Shown here in pieces: positions 48,502-57,671 of a stretch of 64,000 bases of DNA. Every line of letters begins with the position of its first letter. Position 1 is the first letter of the stretch. The position numbers and the translations under genes were made by a program. Origin of the DNA: Pelagibacteraceae bacterium AG-404-N13. Lineage in GTDB: Bacteria > Pseudomonadota > Alphaproteobacteria > Pelagibacterales > Pelagibacteraceae. Under the pieces are notes generated by a model. It was not told the DNA's origin and searched no databases. It worked only from the letters and a program-made list of their open reading frames with translations. The DNA is taken from positions 1-64,000 of the forward strand of contig QCJD01000001.1 of assembly GCA_003216255.1 (NCBI GenBank). Reading direction: 5' to 3'.

Positions 48502-49596
48502 TTCAGAAATAAGAAACTGTTTTAAAGTATTCTGATCAAACTGATAATTTGTTTTAATTTTTCCAAAATCTTTAATTAAAATAATATTTATTTTTTTTGT
48601 GGTATTTTTTTTGTCAGATTTCATAAAAGAAATGATTTTACTTACATCTTTCTTATTAAATATATTTGTAAATTTTTTTTTTAATGGGATTCTTTCTAAA
48701 TGTTTTTTAATAAAATTATATGTTTTATTTTTTATAAGTCTTCTTTGGTAGCTAAATTCTAAAGCGATTGTTATACCAATTATAACAGCCTCACCATGAT
48801 TCAATTTACTTGAAAAACCCAAGCAAGACTCAAAGGCATGAGCAAACGTGTGACCTAAATTAAGTATTTTTCTTAAATTTTTTTCATCCTCGTCTTTCTG
48901 AACAACCATTTTTTTTAAATTACAACTGTTTAATATTGCATTCTCAATAAAGGGTTGTTTTAATTTTAATATGCTGTTTAGATTATTATCCAAATATTTA
49001 AACTTTTTAATACTGTCCAATAGACTACTTTTAAGTATTTCTGCATAGCCACAAATTATCTCTCTTGAGTTTAGAGACTTGAGTAAATCTGTATCTGAAA
49101 TTACCAAATTAGGTTGATAAAAACTTCCCAGTAAATTTTTACCATAAGAATTGTTTATTCCAGTTTTACCTCCAATTGATGAATCTACTTGGGAAAGCAA
49201 AGTTGTTGGAATATTAATAAACTTAATTCCTCTTTTATAGATACTTGCACAATAGCCAACTACATCTCCGGTGATACCCCCTCCAAACGCAACTATACAA
49301 TCATCTCTATTGAATCTATTTTTAAATAAAATATTATGAATTAAATCTACATTTTTTTGATTTTTATTTCTCTCATTTGCAATAAAAATATATTTTTTTA
49401 CAAATTTAGAATTTAATTTTTTAATTAATATTGATTTAAATTTTGAAGGTATATTTTTATCAATAACCATCATAACTTTGGGAAATGAAATTTTTTGAGA
49501 TATTAAAATTTTGTCTAATTTACTTATTAATTTAGACCCTATAAAAATAGAATATTTTTTTGATTTAGTATTAATTTTTATTTGTTGAGCTTTCAT
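48490..49596 (-). CDS. aroB: 3-Dehydroquinate synthase
   Basis: This NAD- and metal-dependent enzyme performs step two of the shikimate pathway, DAHP to 3-dehydroquinate. At 368 aa it has FGGGITGDVVGYCASIYKRG near residue 104 (NAD and phosphate binding), the STLLSQVDSSIGGKTGIN region, and metal ligands Glu in GYAEILKSS, His in LNLGHTFAHAFE and a second His in LNHGEAV. It overlaps aroK by 26 bp. Confidence 0.95.
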   Translation of the reverse strand: MKAQQIKINTKSKKYSIFIGSKLISKLDKILISQKISFPKVMMVIDKNIPSKFKSILIKKLNSKFVKKYIFIANERNKNQKNVDLIHNILFKNRFNRDDCIVAFGGGITGDVVGYCASIYKRGIKFINIPTTLLSQVDSSIGGKTGINNSYGKNLLGSFYQPNLVISDTDLLKSLNSREIICGYAEILKSSLLDSIKKFKYLDNNLNSILKLKQPFIENAILNSCNLKKMVVQKDEDEKNLRKILNLGHTFAHAFESCLGFSSKLNHGEAVIIGITIALEFSYQRRLIKNKTYNFIKKHLERIPLKKKFTNIFNKKDVSKIISFMKSDKKNTTKKINIILIKDFGKIKTNYQFDQNTLKQFLISELKK

Positions 49597-50095
49597 ATAA
49601 TTCTATAATTTTTTTTACAATTTCTTTTTTACTCAATTTATCACAATTAATTTTGTAGTCAGACAAATTATATGTTGTTGATCTTTTGCCTATTAATTTA
49701 TTCAATTCCAAGTTATTTAATTTCATAGCCAAAGGTCTTTTTTTACTATTTTTTATTCTGTTTATTAAAGTTTCATTTTTCCAATTAAGCCAAAAAGAAA
49801 TACAATTTTGTAAAGTATATTTTCTGATAGCTGGATTAATATATCCACCTCCTCCTAAGGCTATAACTTTATTATTTAATTTAAGTGATTTTAGAGAAAT
49901 TAGTTCTTCGACATCTCTAAAATATTTTTCACCATTAATTTTAAATATCTCAGGAATAGCTTTTTTTTCTTTTTCTTCAATTTGACTATCTGTATCAATG
50001 AAATCAAAATTTAGTTTTCTTGATAATATTTTGCCAATTAAGGATTTTCCAGATCCCATCATTCCTACTAGAACTAAACTTTTATATAATTTCAT
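49571..50095 (-). CDS. aroK: Shikimate kinase
   Basis: This enzyme phosphorylates shikimate. Length is 174 aa. Walker A GMMGSGKSLIG is at residues 11-21, DTDSQIEEKEKK holds the shikimate-binding Asp, GEKYFRDVEE follows, and ALGGGGYINP near residue 78 is the Walker-B-like glycine loop. It overlaps aroB, the usual aroK-aroB pair. Confidence 0.94.
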   Translation of the reverse strand: MKLYKSLVLVGMMGSGKSLIGKILSRKLNFDFIDTDSQIEEKEKKAIPEIFKINGEKYFRDVEELISLKSLKLNNKVIALGGGGYINPAIRKYTLQNCISFWLNWKNETLINRIKNSKKRPLAMKLNNLELNKLIGKRSTTYNLSDYKINCDKLSKKEIVKKIIELYESSTNKN

Positions 50096-50152
50096 GAGTT
50101 TCTATATTGAAATAACACAAATTTGTCGTATTTTTGAAATTACTTAAAATAT

Positions 50153-50338
50153 ATGCAATTTACAAAAAAAACAAGCTCAGGAAAACTAGGTGCAATTGGT
50201 AAATTTTCATTAAAATTTATTTTAGTGATTTTAATTATTTTTATAGGAATAATATTGATTTCTAAAATTGATTTTCCCGCTCCAAATAAACAAATCCAAA
50301 AAATTATACCTAATGAAAATTTTAAAACAATTAAGTAA
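50153..50338 (+). CDS. Small single-helix membrane protein of unknown function
   Basis: This 61-aa ORF has a basic N-terminus (about 24 residues), one transmembrane helix (FILVILIIFIGIILI, about residues 26-40) and a polar tail with PAPNKQIQKIIP. The pattern, Lys-rich cytoplasmic end then helix then periplasmic tail, looks like a real type II membrane peptide, and such a gene often precedes a secreted protein in alphaproteobacteria. It overlaps the next gene's start by 26 bp. No function is proposed. Confidence 0.65.
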   Translation: MQFTKKTSSGKLGAIGKFSLKFILVILIIFIGIILISKIDFPAPNKQIQKIIPNENFKTIK

Positions 50339-52055
50339 ATATTTTACAATTTTCACTTTAAATTGCTTTTTTATAAATACTGCAATTTCCAATGAACCTG
50401 TTGATATATGGAGTATTGAAAAGACAGAAGATGTTATTCAAAAAAAATTAACAAATGATGATAAAGAAAATATAAGCGAAAACATTATTCAAGAAATCGA
50501 AGTTGGAGAGAAAAATGAAAATGTAATTGTTAATACCTCATTAGATTTAAATGCCATAAAATTGGCAGGCCTATATGATCCCGCTGAAAATGGATTATCA
50601 ATTGATATGTGGTCTTATAGCAATGGAAACGATATAAAAAGTATTTTACAAGAACTAAATTCAAAAAAACTATCAAAATTTTCAGAAAAAATATTAGATG
50701 TTGCCTTACTTACAAATTCTTATTTACCTTCAAAAAATATTTCTAGTCAAGAATTTTTAGATTTTAAATTTCAGCACTTGATAAATAAAAAAGATTTTGA
50801 ATTAATAAAAAATTTTATAATTAAAAATCCTTCAATTAAAAATAGTGATAAATTAATAAGGTTTTATGTAGATTACTATTTGTCAAATTCTCAATTAGAT
50901 AAATCGTGTGAAATTTTTGAATATGCAAATGAATTAATAAGCGATTATTTAAATAATTTTAAAATTTACTGTCTAATAAATGATAATAAAAAAGAAGAGG
51001 CTCAACTTTTAATAGATCTTAAATCTGAATTTGGATCACTAGATGAATTTTTCTTAAAAAAATTTAATATTTTAATGGGTTATGAAAAAAAAGATGAACT
51101 TATATCTGATAAAAATATATTAAAATTTCATTTATCACATAAAACAAATGAGGTTTTTTCTTATGAGCCAAAAATTGATACACCAAACTATTTATGGAAA
51201 TATCTTTCAACTTCAAATCTACTAAAAGATACAGATTCAATAAATATAGAAAATCCTGAGCAAGTAAAATTAATAGAAAAAGCAACAAATGAGGGAGCTT
51301 ATGAGGAAAAACAATTATTTAATTTATATAAAAGATTCCAATTTGATATAAATCAATTAATTAATGTAAATGATGCCTATAAACTTCTTCCTGACTATCA
51401 AGCTAGAGCTCTAATTTATCAAAGATTATTATTAACATCCGATAATTCTCTGAAGCTTAATTTATCTTTAATGCTAAATAAATCTTTTGATGAGTCTAAT
51501 TTATCAAATACATTTGATGTAGAACTTTCAAAAATTTTAAATTCAATAAATGAAGATCAAATTCCATCAAATTTTTCAACTTTTTATAATCAAAATAAAG
51601 AACCAGATAAAAAAGAAAAGGTAAAGATAAAAATTAATAATAAAATTTTCCATCAATCAAAATTATTAAATTATTTTTTAAATAAAACTAGCCTTCCAAA
51701 AGTAGAAAAAGAAACAAATGACTTTCTAAAAAAAATAAAAAAAAATAAAAAATATATTTTTTCGAAAAAAGATATAATGATGATCGAATCATTAAAATCT
51801 GATGGAGTTCAAGTCTTAAAAAAATATGATAAAATTTATGAAAACAAAAAAAATGTTCCAGTTGAAATTAACTCTATGATTGTAAATGGAGAAACAGGAT
51901 TGATTTTACTCAAAATAGCCCACTTAATAGGAGAAGATGAACTAGAAAATATTGATCTAGACTCTTTAAACTTTATTGTTGGAATACTGAACGAATTAAA
52001 CACAATTAATTTAAGAAATGAAATTTTACTATCAGTTCTTCCTTTAAAAGTTTAA
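50313..52055 (+). CDS. Large secreted protein of unknown function
   Basis: This is a 580-aa protein with a signal peptide (start at 50313, MKILKQLSKYF, hydrophobic to about residue 21). The ORF is open earlier, but the upstream in-frame ATG at 50268 would bury the signal. The body is helix-rich and charged, with TPR-like helical pairs (for example a segment with CEIFEYANELI and KIYCLINDNKKEEAQLL), and no known catalytic motif. It lies 14 bp upstream of the def ORF. I do not recognise the family beyond the SAR11/alphaproteobacterial context. Confidence 0.7.
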   Translation: MKILKQLSKYFTIFTLNCFFINTAISNEPVDIWSIEKTEDVIQKKLTNDDKENISENIIQEIEVGEKNENVIVNTSLDLNAIKLAGLYDPAENGLSIDMWSYSNGNDIKSILQELNSKKLSKFSEKILDVALLTNSYLPSKNISSQEFLDFKFQHLINKKDFELIKNFIIKNPSIKNSDKLIRFYVDYYLSNSQLDKSCEIFEYANELISDYLNNFKIYCLINDNKKEEAQLLIDLKSEFGSLDEFFLKKFNILMGYEKKDELISDKNILKFHLSHKTNEVFSYEPKIDTPNYLWKYLSTSNLLKDTDSINIENPEQVKLIEKATNEGAYEEKQLFNLYKRFQFDINQLINVNDAYKLLPDYQARALIYQRLLLTSDNSLKLNLSLMLNKSFDESNLSNTFDVELSKILNSINEDQIPSNFSTFYNQNKEPDKKEKVKIKINNKIFHQSKLLNYFLNKTSLPKVEKETNDFLKKIKKNKKYIFSKKDIMMIESLKSDGVQVLKKYDKIYENKKNVPVEINSMIVNGETGLILLKIAHLIGEDELENIDLDSLNFIVGILNELNTINLRNEILLSVLPLKV

Positions 52056-52075
52056 ATAATATTATAAAATTGGTT

Positions 52076-52600
52076 ATGGCAATTAAGACTATCATTACAG
52101 AACCTAACAAAATTTTAAGACAAAAATCATTACCAGTAAAACAGGTAGGTGTGGAGGAACAAAGGTTAATGGATGATATGCTAGAAACCATGTATGATGC
52201 AAATGGAATAGGTTTAGCTGCAATTCAAATAGGAGTTCCAAAAAGGATAATAGTAATGGATATCTCAAAAAGTGGTGAAAAAAATAATCCTATGTATTTT
52301 GTTAATCCTTTAATAAAGGATAAAGTTGATGAAACTTCAACATATGAAGAAGGCTGTTTGTCAGTTCCTAATTTCTTTGCTGAAGTAAATAGACCAAAAG
52401 AGTGTCATGTTGAATATCTAGATTATGAAGGTAAGAAAAAAAAATTAAAAGCAGAAGGTTTACTAGCAACCTGTATCCAACATGAAATGGATCATTTGGA
52501 GGGAATTTTATTCATTGATTATTTGTCAAAATTGAAAAAAACAATGATTGTTAAAAAATTATCAAAGCAAAAAAATAGACCTGATAGAATAATTGTTTAA
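52076..52600 (+). CDS. def: Peptide deformylase
   Basis: This metallo-enzyme removes formyl from nascent N-terminal Met. All three motifs are present: GIGLAAIQIG, EEGCLSVP with the metal Cys, and QHEMDHLEG with the two metal His and catalytic Glu. I prefer the ATG at 52076 (MAIKTIITEP), giving 174 aa, over an ATG two codons earlier. It is 2 bp before fmt, its usual partner. Confidence 0.96.
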   Translation: MAIKTIITEPNKILRQKSLPVKQVGVEEQRLMDDMLETMYDANGIGLAAIQIGVPKRIIVMDISKSGEKNNPMYFVNPLIKDKVDETSTYEEGCLSVPNFFAEVNRPKECHVEYLDYEGKKKKLKAEGLLATCIQHEMDHLEGILFIDYLSKLKKTMIVKKLSKQKNRPDRIIV

Positions 52601-52602
52601 CA

Positions 52603-53526
52603 ATGTTTAAAAAAATTGTTTTTATGGGTACTTCAAATTTTGCTGTACCGATTTTGAAATCATTGTATCAAAATGGATACCCAATTTCAGTTGTTTACAC
52701 ACAGGCACCTAAAAAATCAAATAGAGGTCAAAAATTTAACAAATCACCAATAAATTTATTTTCTGAAAACATTAGCTTAGAGATTAGAACACCTAATATT
52801 TTAAAAAATAATATTGAAGAAGAACAATACTTAAATAAATTAGAACCTGATCTAATTTTGGTTGTTTCATATGGTCAAATTATTCCAAAAAATATTTTAA
52901 AAATTCCTAAATATGGATTTCTAAATATTCATGCTTCTTTATTACCAAAATGGAGAGGAGCAGCCCCAATACAAAGATCGATAATGAATTTAGACAAAGA
53001 AACAGGAATTAGCATTATGAAAATAAATGAAAATTTAGACGAAGGTCCAGTTTGTAATCAATACCAAATTAAAATTTCTGAAAATATGAATGCAGATGAA
53101 TTATCAGGTAAACTATCATTGCTGGCCTCAGAAAAAATATTAGATATTTTAGATAATATTTATCGTAATAAAACACAATTTAAAGATCAAGACCATTCAA
53201 AAGCTAGTTATGCAAAAAAAATAGAAAAAATTGAAGGAAAAATTAATTGGGCCGAAAGCCCAGATAAAATAATTGGAAAAATTAATGGACTTTATCCATT
53301 TCCTGGAGCTTTTTTTTTATTCAATGGAGAGAGATATAAAATACTTAAAGCAGAAAAATCCCATACTAATGGAGAGCCCGGAAGTGTAATAAGTGAAGAT
53401 TTAGAAATATGCTGCGGAGAAGGATCGGTAAAAGTATTAATTATCCAAAGGGAAGGTAAAAGAGTTCAAAAAATAAATGAATTTTTGCCTGGAAATCAAA
53501 TAAAAAAAGGCTCCAAAATTACCTAA
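52603..53526 (+). CDS. fmt: Methionyl-tRNA formyltransferase
   Basis: This enzyme formylates initiator Met-tRNA. At 307 aa it has FMGTSNFAVPIL at the N-terminus, the SLLPKWRGAAPIQRSI catalytic region with Asn-His (NIHAS) near residue 109, and ISIMKINENLDEGPV with the catalytic Asp. The C-terminal OB domain is present. It shares one base with the truA start. Confidence 0.96.
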   Translation: MFKKIVFMGTSNFAVPILKSLYQNGYPISVVYTQAPKKSNRGQKFNKSPINLFSENISLEIRTPNILKNNIEEEQYLNKLEPDLILVVSYGQIIPKNILKIPKYGFLNIHASLLPKWRGAAPIQRSIMNLDKETGISIMKINENLDEGPVCNQYQIKISENMNADELSGKLSLLASEKILDILDNIYRNKTQFKDQDHSKASYAKKIEKIEGKINWAESPDKIIGKINGLYPFPGAFFLFNGERYKILKAEKSHTNGEPGSVISEDLEICCGEGSVKVLIIQREGKRVQKINEFLPGNQIKKGSKIT

Positions 53527-54266
53527 TGCACAGGTATCAAATATTAATCGAGTACGTTGGAACGTCGTTTGTTGGTTGGCAAATTCAAAAAAAGGGAACT
53601 TCTATTCAAAAAGTAGTTCAAATAACCTTATCAAAATTATTGAAGCAGAAAATTTTGTTATATGGTTCTGGTAGAACTGATTCAGGAGTTCATGCATTAG
53701 AACAATCAGCTCATTTTGATGTAAAAAACAAAATTCAAAATATCCACAAAATAATTAAGTCACTAAATTACTTCTTAAATAATAAAATGATTTCAATAAT
53801 TGATATTAAAAGAAAAAAAAATAATTTTCATGCAAGGTATTCTGCTAAAGAAAGGATATATTTGTATATAATTAGAAATAGACTATCACCTTCAATTCTT
53901 AACAAAGATAGAGAATGGCATATAAGAAAAAAATTAGATTTAAATTTAATTAAAAAAGGATCTAAAAAATTAGTTGGAAAACATGATTTTTCAACATTTA
54001 GGTCTTCTAACTGTAGTGCAAAAAGTCCAGTAAGAACTATAAATGAAGTTATAATTAGGAAATCAAAAGATCAAATTAAAATAAAATTTAAATCCAAATC
54101 ATTTTTGAAAAATCAAGTTAGATCAATGGTAGGATGCTTAAAATATCTTGGGGAAAAAAAATGGAATCTAAAAAAGTTTGCAAAAGTTATTAAAATGAAA
54201 GATAGAAGAAAAGTTGCTCCTCCTGCTCCTCCTCATGGACTATATCTTGAGAAGATTATCTATTAA
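53526..54266 (+). CDS. truA: tRNA pseudouridine synthase A
   Basis: This enzyme makes pseudouridine at positions 38-40 of tRNA anticodon stems. At 246 aa it has YGSGRTDSGVHALEQ near residue 47 with the catalytic Asp, and FHARYSAKERIY and KNQVRSMVGCL regions of the family. It completes the def-fmt-truA operon and overlaps the convergent SET gene by 11 bp. Confidence 0.95.
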   Translation: MHRYQILIEYVGTSFVGWQIQKKGTSIQKVVQITLSKLLKQKILLYGSGRTDSGVHALEQSAHFDVKNKIQNIHKIIKSLNYFLNNKMISIIDIKRKKNNFHARYSAKERIYLYIIRNRLSPSILNKDREWHIRKKLDLNLIKKGSKKLVGKHDFSTFRSSNCSAKSPVRTINEVIIRKSKDQIKIKFKSKSFLKNQVRSMVGCLKYLGEKKWNLKKFAKVIKMKDRRKVAPPAPPHGLYLEKIIY

Positions 54267-54732
54267 TTTCTAAGGACTTTTTAAATTTTTTGTTTATTCT
54301 CCAACGACTCTCAGTTCTAACAATATAACCACAGCAATTGTTTGATTTACAATTGCATGGAAATTGTTTGTAATCTGAATCATATCCAAAACCATAGTCA
54401 CATGTAAATTCTTCACCTTTTTTTATATCTTTTATTGAAGTTACCCATAGCTTTAAACCTTTGCCTTCATATTCACAGTTATTAGAACAAGAATGGTTAA
54501 TTAAGCGTGCAGTATTCCAAGGAACATCTCCATCTAGATCATATCTACTATTCAAATTAAATAGATAAATTGGTTTTGCGTTATCAAACTTTTCGGATTT
54601 TTCAGTTTGTTTTTTCGTAATTATATTTCCAACATAATTTATAATTTTTGTACCTGCTTTAATGTCTTTTGTGGCGTAAAGTCCACGACCTTTTCTATCA
54701 ATATTAGATTTTTTTATTCTATAGAGTTTCAT
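54256..54732 (-). CDS. SET-domain lysine methyltransferase-like protein
   Basis: This is a 158-aa protein that is almost only a SET plus post-SET domain. It has GRGLYATKDIKAG near residue 15, the pseudoknot motif RLINHSCSNNCEY near residue 81, GEEFTCDYGFGY with the catalytic Tyr near residue 112, and a Cys-rich post-SET tail (PCNCKSNNCCGYI) that would bind zinc. SET proteins transfer methyl groups from SAM to Lys side chains; the bacterial substrate is unknown. The gene lies 31 bp downstream of a histone-deacetylase-family gene on the same strand. Confidence 0.88.
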   Translation of the reverse strand: MKLYRIKKSNIDRKGRGLYATKDIKAGTKIINYVGNIITKKQTEKSEKFDNAKPIYLFNLNSRYDLDGDVPWNTARLINHSCSNNCEYEGKGLKLWVTSIKDIKKGEEFTCDYGFGYDSDYKQFPCNCKSNNCCGYIVRTESRWRINKKFKKSLEINR

Positions 54733-54763
54733 AATTATTTCTTTAATGAAAATTATTTTAATT

Positions 54764-55693
54764 TCAATTAAATTCTAAAAGAGCATCAACATGTCTCTTA
54801 GTACTATCTCGAAGCGCTTTCAGGTCATAACCGCCCTCTAAAATTGAAACAACTTTTCCATTACAAAATTTTTTAGAAGTCTCTAATATTCTATTTGTAA
54901 TAGTGAAATAATCCTCTGTTTTTAGATTAAATTGAGCGAGAGGATCATCCTCATGGGCGTCAAAGCCAGCACTGATTAATATAAATTCTGGATTAAACTC
55001 TTCCAATTTTTTCAGCACACGGTCAAATACGTTTAAATATTCTTCTGAACTTATACCAGCTGGCAAAGGTATGTTAAAGATGTTGTTAAACTTACCTTTT
55101 TCTTGTTCCGAACCAGTTCCAGGATAGTAGGGATATTGATGAGTTGATATAAAAAGGACATTTTCATTTTCATAAAAAATATCTTGTGTTCCATTACCAT
55201 GATGTACGTCAAAATCTATTATTGCAACTTTCTTATATTGATATTTTTTCAACAAATAATTTGCACCGATACTCACTGAATTTAAAATGCAAAAACCAGC
55301 TGCCTTATTTTGCGAGCTATGATGTCCAGGAGGTCGAACACCACAGAATGCATTTCTAAATTCTTTTTTTTCTACTCCGTCAATTGCAGTAATTATTGAT
55401 CCTACAGCATCAAAAGTTGCTTCTTTGCTTCCAGGTGAAATAATTGTATCACCATCAAGTGAAGAAAAACCTTTTTTTGGAAAAGAACTTTTAACTAAAT
55501 TTAAGTAATTCGTTTCATGTGTCGTTAAAAGAATTTCATCTGAAACTTTAGATGGTTTCTTCCATATAAGATTTTTATTATTAAGTTTTTTAAAATTTTC
55601 TATTATGACAGATACTCTTGCTATTTGCTCTGGATGACTAGGACCTGTATCATGATTTTGAGATGTATCTGATGTAATTAAACCAGTTTTCAC
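54764..55693 (-). CDS. Histone deacetylase-family (class II-like) amidohydrolase
   Basis: This is a zinc-dependent deacetylase of the HDAC/AcuC/acetylpolyamine amidohydrolase superfamily, 309 aa. GPSHPEQIARV is at residue 18. The active-site GVRPPGHHSSQNKAAGFC near residue 118 holds the paired His. Zinc ligands are in IDFDVHHGNGTQD near residue 170 and SAGFDAHEDDPLA near residue 252. It overlaps dapE by 4 bp and is followed by the SET gene. Substrate could be acetyl-lysine in proteins or acetylpolyamines. Confidence 0.9.
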   Translation of the reverse strand: MKTGLITSDTSQNHDTGPSHPEQIARVSVIIENFKKLNNKNLIWKKPSKVSDEILLTTHETNYLNLVKSSFPKKGFSSLDGDTIISPGSKEATFDAVGSIITAIDGVEKKEFRNAFCGVRPPGHHSSQNKAAGFCILNSVSIGANYLLKKYQYKKVAIIDFDVHHGNGTQDIFYENENVLFISTHQYPYYPGTGSEQEKGKFNNIFNIPLPAGISSEEYLNVFDRVLKKLEEFNPEFILISAGFDAHEDDPLAQFNLKTEDYFTITNRILETSKKFCNGKVVSILEGGYDLKALRDSTKRHVDALLEFN

Positions 55694-56832
55694 TTAAAGT
55701 AATTCTTTAAAATATTATAATAAATAAAAGTTAATTTTTTCAAATCTGAAATTGAAGTTCTTTCATTTACTTGATGAATACTGTTATTTCTTAAGCCTAA
55801 TTCAAGTCTTGGAATTGAACCCAAAAAACGACTATCACTAGTTCCACCTTTACAATTTAATTTTGCATTAAGTTTAGTAACTTTTTTTACGACTTTTTTA
55901 ACCATATGAATATCTTTATTTGGTTCAGTATAAAAAGCCTCACCACTTACTTTATATTCTATCTTAGTTTGACATTTTTGTTTTTTTGCAACTGCATTAA
56001 TAATTTTATTTAGTTTTTTCTTTAAAGCAGAAGATTTGTATTTAGAGTTAAATCTCACATTAAATTTTGCACTTGCAGACTGAGGAACTACATTTTCTGA
56101 TAAATTATCAACATTTATTTTAGTAAATTCTAGATTAGATGGTGGCATGTATTTAGTTCCATTATCTAAAGTAAAACTTTTTAATTTTGCAATTATTTTA
56201 GCTAAAGCAGTACAGGGATTAATATAAGAGCCATAAAATGCTGAGTGACCACTTTTTCCAAATACAGTTATAACTCCATTCATAGAACCACGTCTTCCAA
56301 TTCTTATTTCATCTCCAACTGACTTGTTTGAAGATGGCTCTCCAACTATAGAAAAATCAATTTTTTCACCTTTTTTTCTTAAATATTTTATAACTGCTGG
56401 GCAACCATAACCCGTAGTTTCCTCGTCTGCAGAAATAATAATCGAAATAGATCCTTTAAATTTATTATACTTTACAAAATTACTCACTGCACTTATCCAG
56501 CAAGCTATACCACCCTTCATATCTTGAGCACCTCTTCCATTTAAATATCCTTTGCTTACAACAGCTTTAAAAGGTGGAAGTTTCCAGTTATCTAAGTTCG
56601 CAACAACATCTGTATGACCTAAATACATAATGTGAGGCTTTGATTTACCATATCTTGCATATAGATTGAGAGCTCGTTTTGATCCAGTTCCTCTTGATTT
56701 TATTATTGTGCATTTAAAGCCGATAGCAGTTAATTTTTTTGATAAGAATTTCATTATACCCTTATCCTCTGTTTTGATCGTAGGAAATCTTATTAGCTCT
56801 TGAGCTAATTTTATTTGATTGTAAGTTTTCAT
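55690..56832 (-). CDS. dapE: Succinyl-diaminopimelate desuccinylase
   Basis: This di-zinc peptidase-M20 enzyme of lysine/meso-DAP synthesis is 380 aa. YLGHTDVV near residue 69 gives the metal His and Asp, GRGAQDMKGG the bridging Asp, SADEETTGYGCPA the catalytic and metal Glu near residue 134, and IVGEPSSNK follows. A late GGTSDSRFLG motif holds another substrate/metal residue. Directly downstream of dapD (4 bp). Confidence 0.94.
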   Translation of the reverse strand: MKTYNQIKLAQELIRFPTIKTEDKGIMKFLSKKLTAIGFKCTIIKSRGTGSKRALNLYARYGKSKPHIMYLGHTDVVANLDNWKLPPFKAVVSKGYLNGRGAQDMKGGIACWISAVSNFVKYNKFKGSISIIISADEETTGYGCPAVIKYLRKKGEKIDFSIVGEPSSNKSVGDEIRIGRRGSMNGVITVFGKSGHSAFYGSYINPCTALAKIIAKLKSFTLDNGTKYMPPSNLEFTKINVDNLSENVVPQSASAKFNVRFNSKYKSSALKKKLNKIINAVAKKQKCQTKIEYKVSGEAFYTEPNKDIHMVKKVVKKVTKLNAKLNCKGGTSDSRFLGSIPRLELGLRNNSIHQVNERTSISDLKKLTFIYYNILKNYFK

Positions 56833-56836
56833 TAAT

Positions 56837-57667
56837 CTATTCTCTCAAAAGATCATTAACTGAAGTTTTTGATCTAGTTTTTTCGTCAACTTGTTTAATT
56901 ATTACTGCACAATATAAAGATGGTGCTTGTGGATTTTTTTTGTCTGGCAAAGATCCTGGAACAACTACTGAATAAGGAGGTATTTTTCCATAAGATATTT
57001 CACCTGTTTTTCTATTAACAATTTTTGTTGATTGTCCAATGTACATTCCCATACTTAAAACAGAGCCTTCTCCAATTATTACACCTTCTACTACTTCTGA
57101 CATTGCACCTAAAAATACATTATCTTCAATTATTGTTGGTAGTGCTTGAGCGGGTTCCAAGACACCCCCAACTCCAGTCCCAGCTGAGATATGACAATTT
57201 TTTCCAATCTGACAACAACTCCCTGCACGACTGAATGTATCCATCATAGTACCTTCGTCAATATATGCTCCAATATTTACATAGCATGGCATCAAAACTG
57301 CATTCTTTCCTACAAAAGATCCTTTTCTTACCGGTGAATTAGGCACCATTCTAAAACCAGCTTTTTGATGATCTTCTTTTGTCCATCCAGCTGTTTTTCC
57401 TTTTAGTAAATGAGCTTTATCATACCAGCTACTGTAAGGACCATTTAAATTTTCCATTGGATACATTCTAAAGCTTAACATGATAGCTTTTTTAAGATGT
57501 TGATGAGTAATCCATTCACCATTGATTTTTTCAGCTACTCTTACTTTTCCACTGTCTAAATCATCAATAATTTGATTAACAGCATTCCTTAGAGACTTAT
57601 CTGAATTTTGGTTAACTTGGTCTTTATTTTCCCAAGCATCATTTATTATTTTTTCTATGTCGCTCAT
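56837..57667 (-). CDS. dapD: Tetrahydrodipicolinate N-succinyltransferase
   Basis: This left-handed beta-helix acyltransferase uses succinyl-CoA in lysine/DAP synthesis. At 276 aa it shows hexapeptide repeats from about residue 115 (VLMPCYVNIGAYIDEG, CQIGKNCHISAGTGVGG, VIGEGSVLSMGMYIG). It belongs to the dapD-dapE pair, both needed for the succinylase route. Confidence 0.95.
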   Translation of the reverse strand: MSDIEKIINDAWENKDQVNQNSDKSLRNAVNQIIDDLDSGKVRVAEKINGEWITHQHLKKAIMLSFRMYPMENLNGPYSSWYDKAHLLKGKTAGWTKEDHQKAGFRMVPNSPVRKGSFVGKNAVLMPCYVNIGAYIDEGTMMDTFSRAGSCCQIGKNCHISAGTGVGGVLEPAQALPTIIEDNVFLGAMSEVVEGVIIGEGSVLSMGMYIGQSTKIVNRKTGEISYGKIPPYSVVVPGSLPDKKNPQAPSLYCAVIIKQVDEKTRSKTSVNDLLRE

Positions 57668-57671
57668 AATT

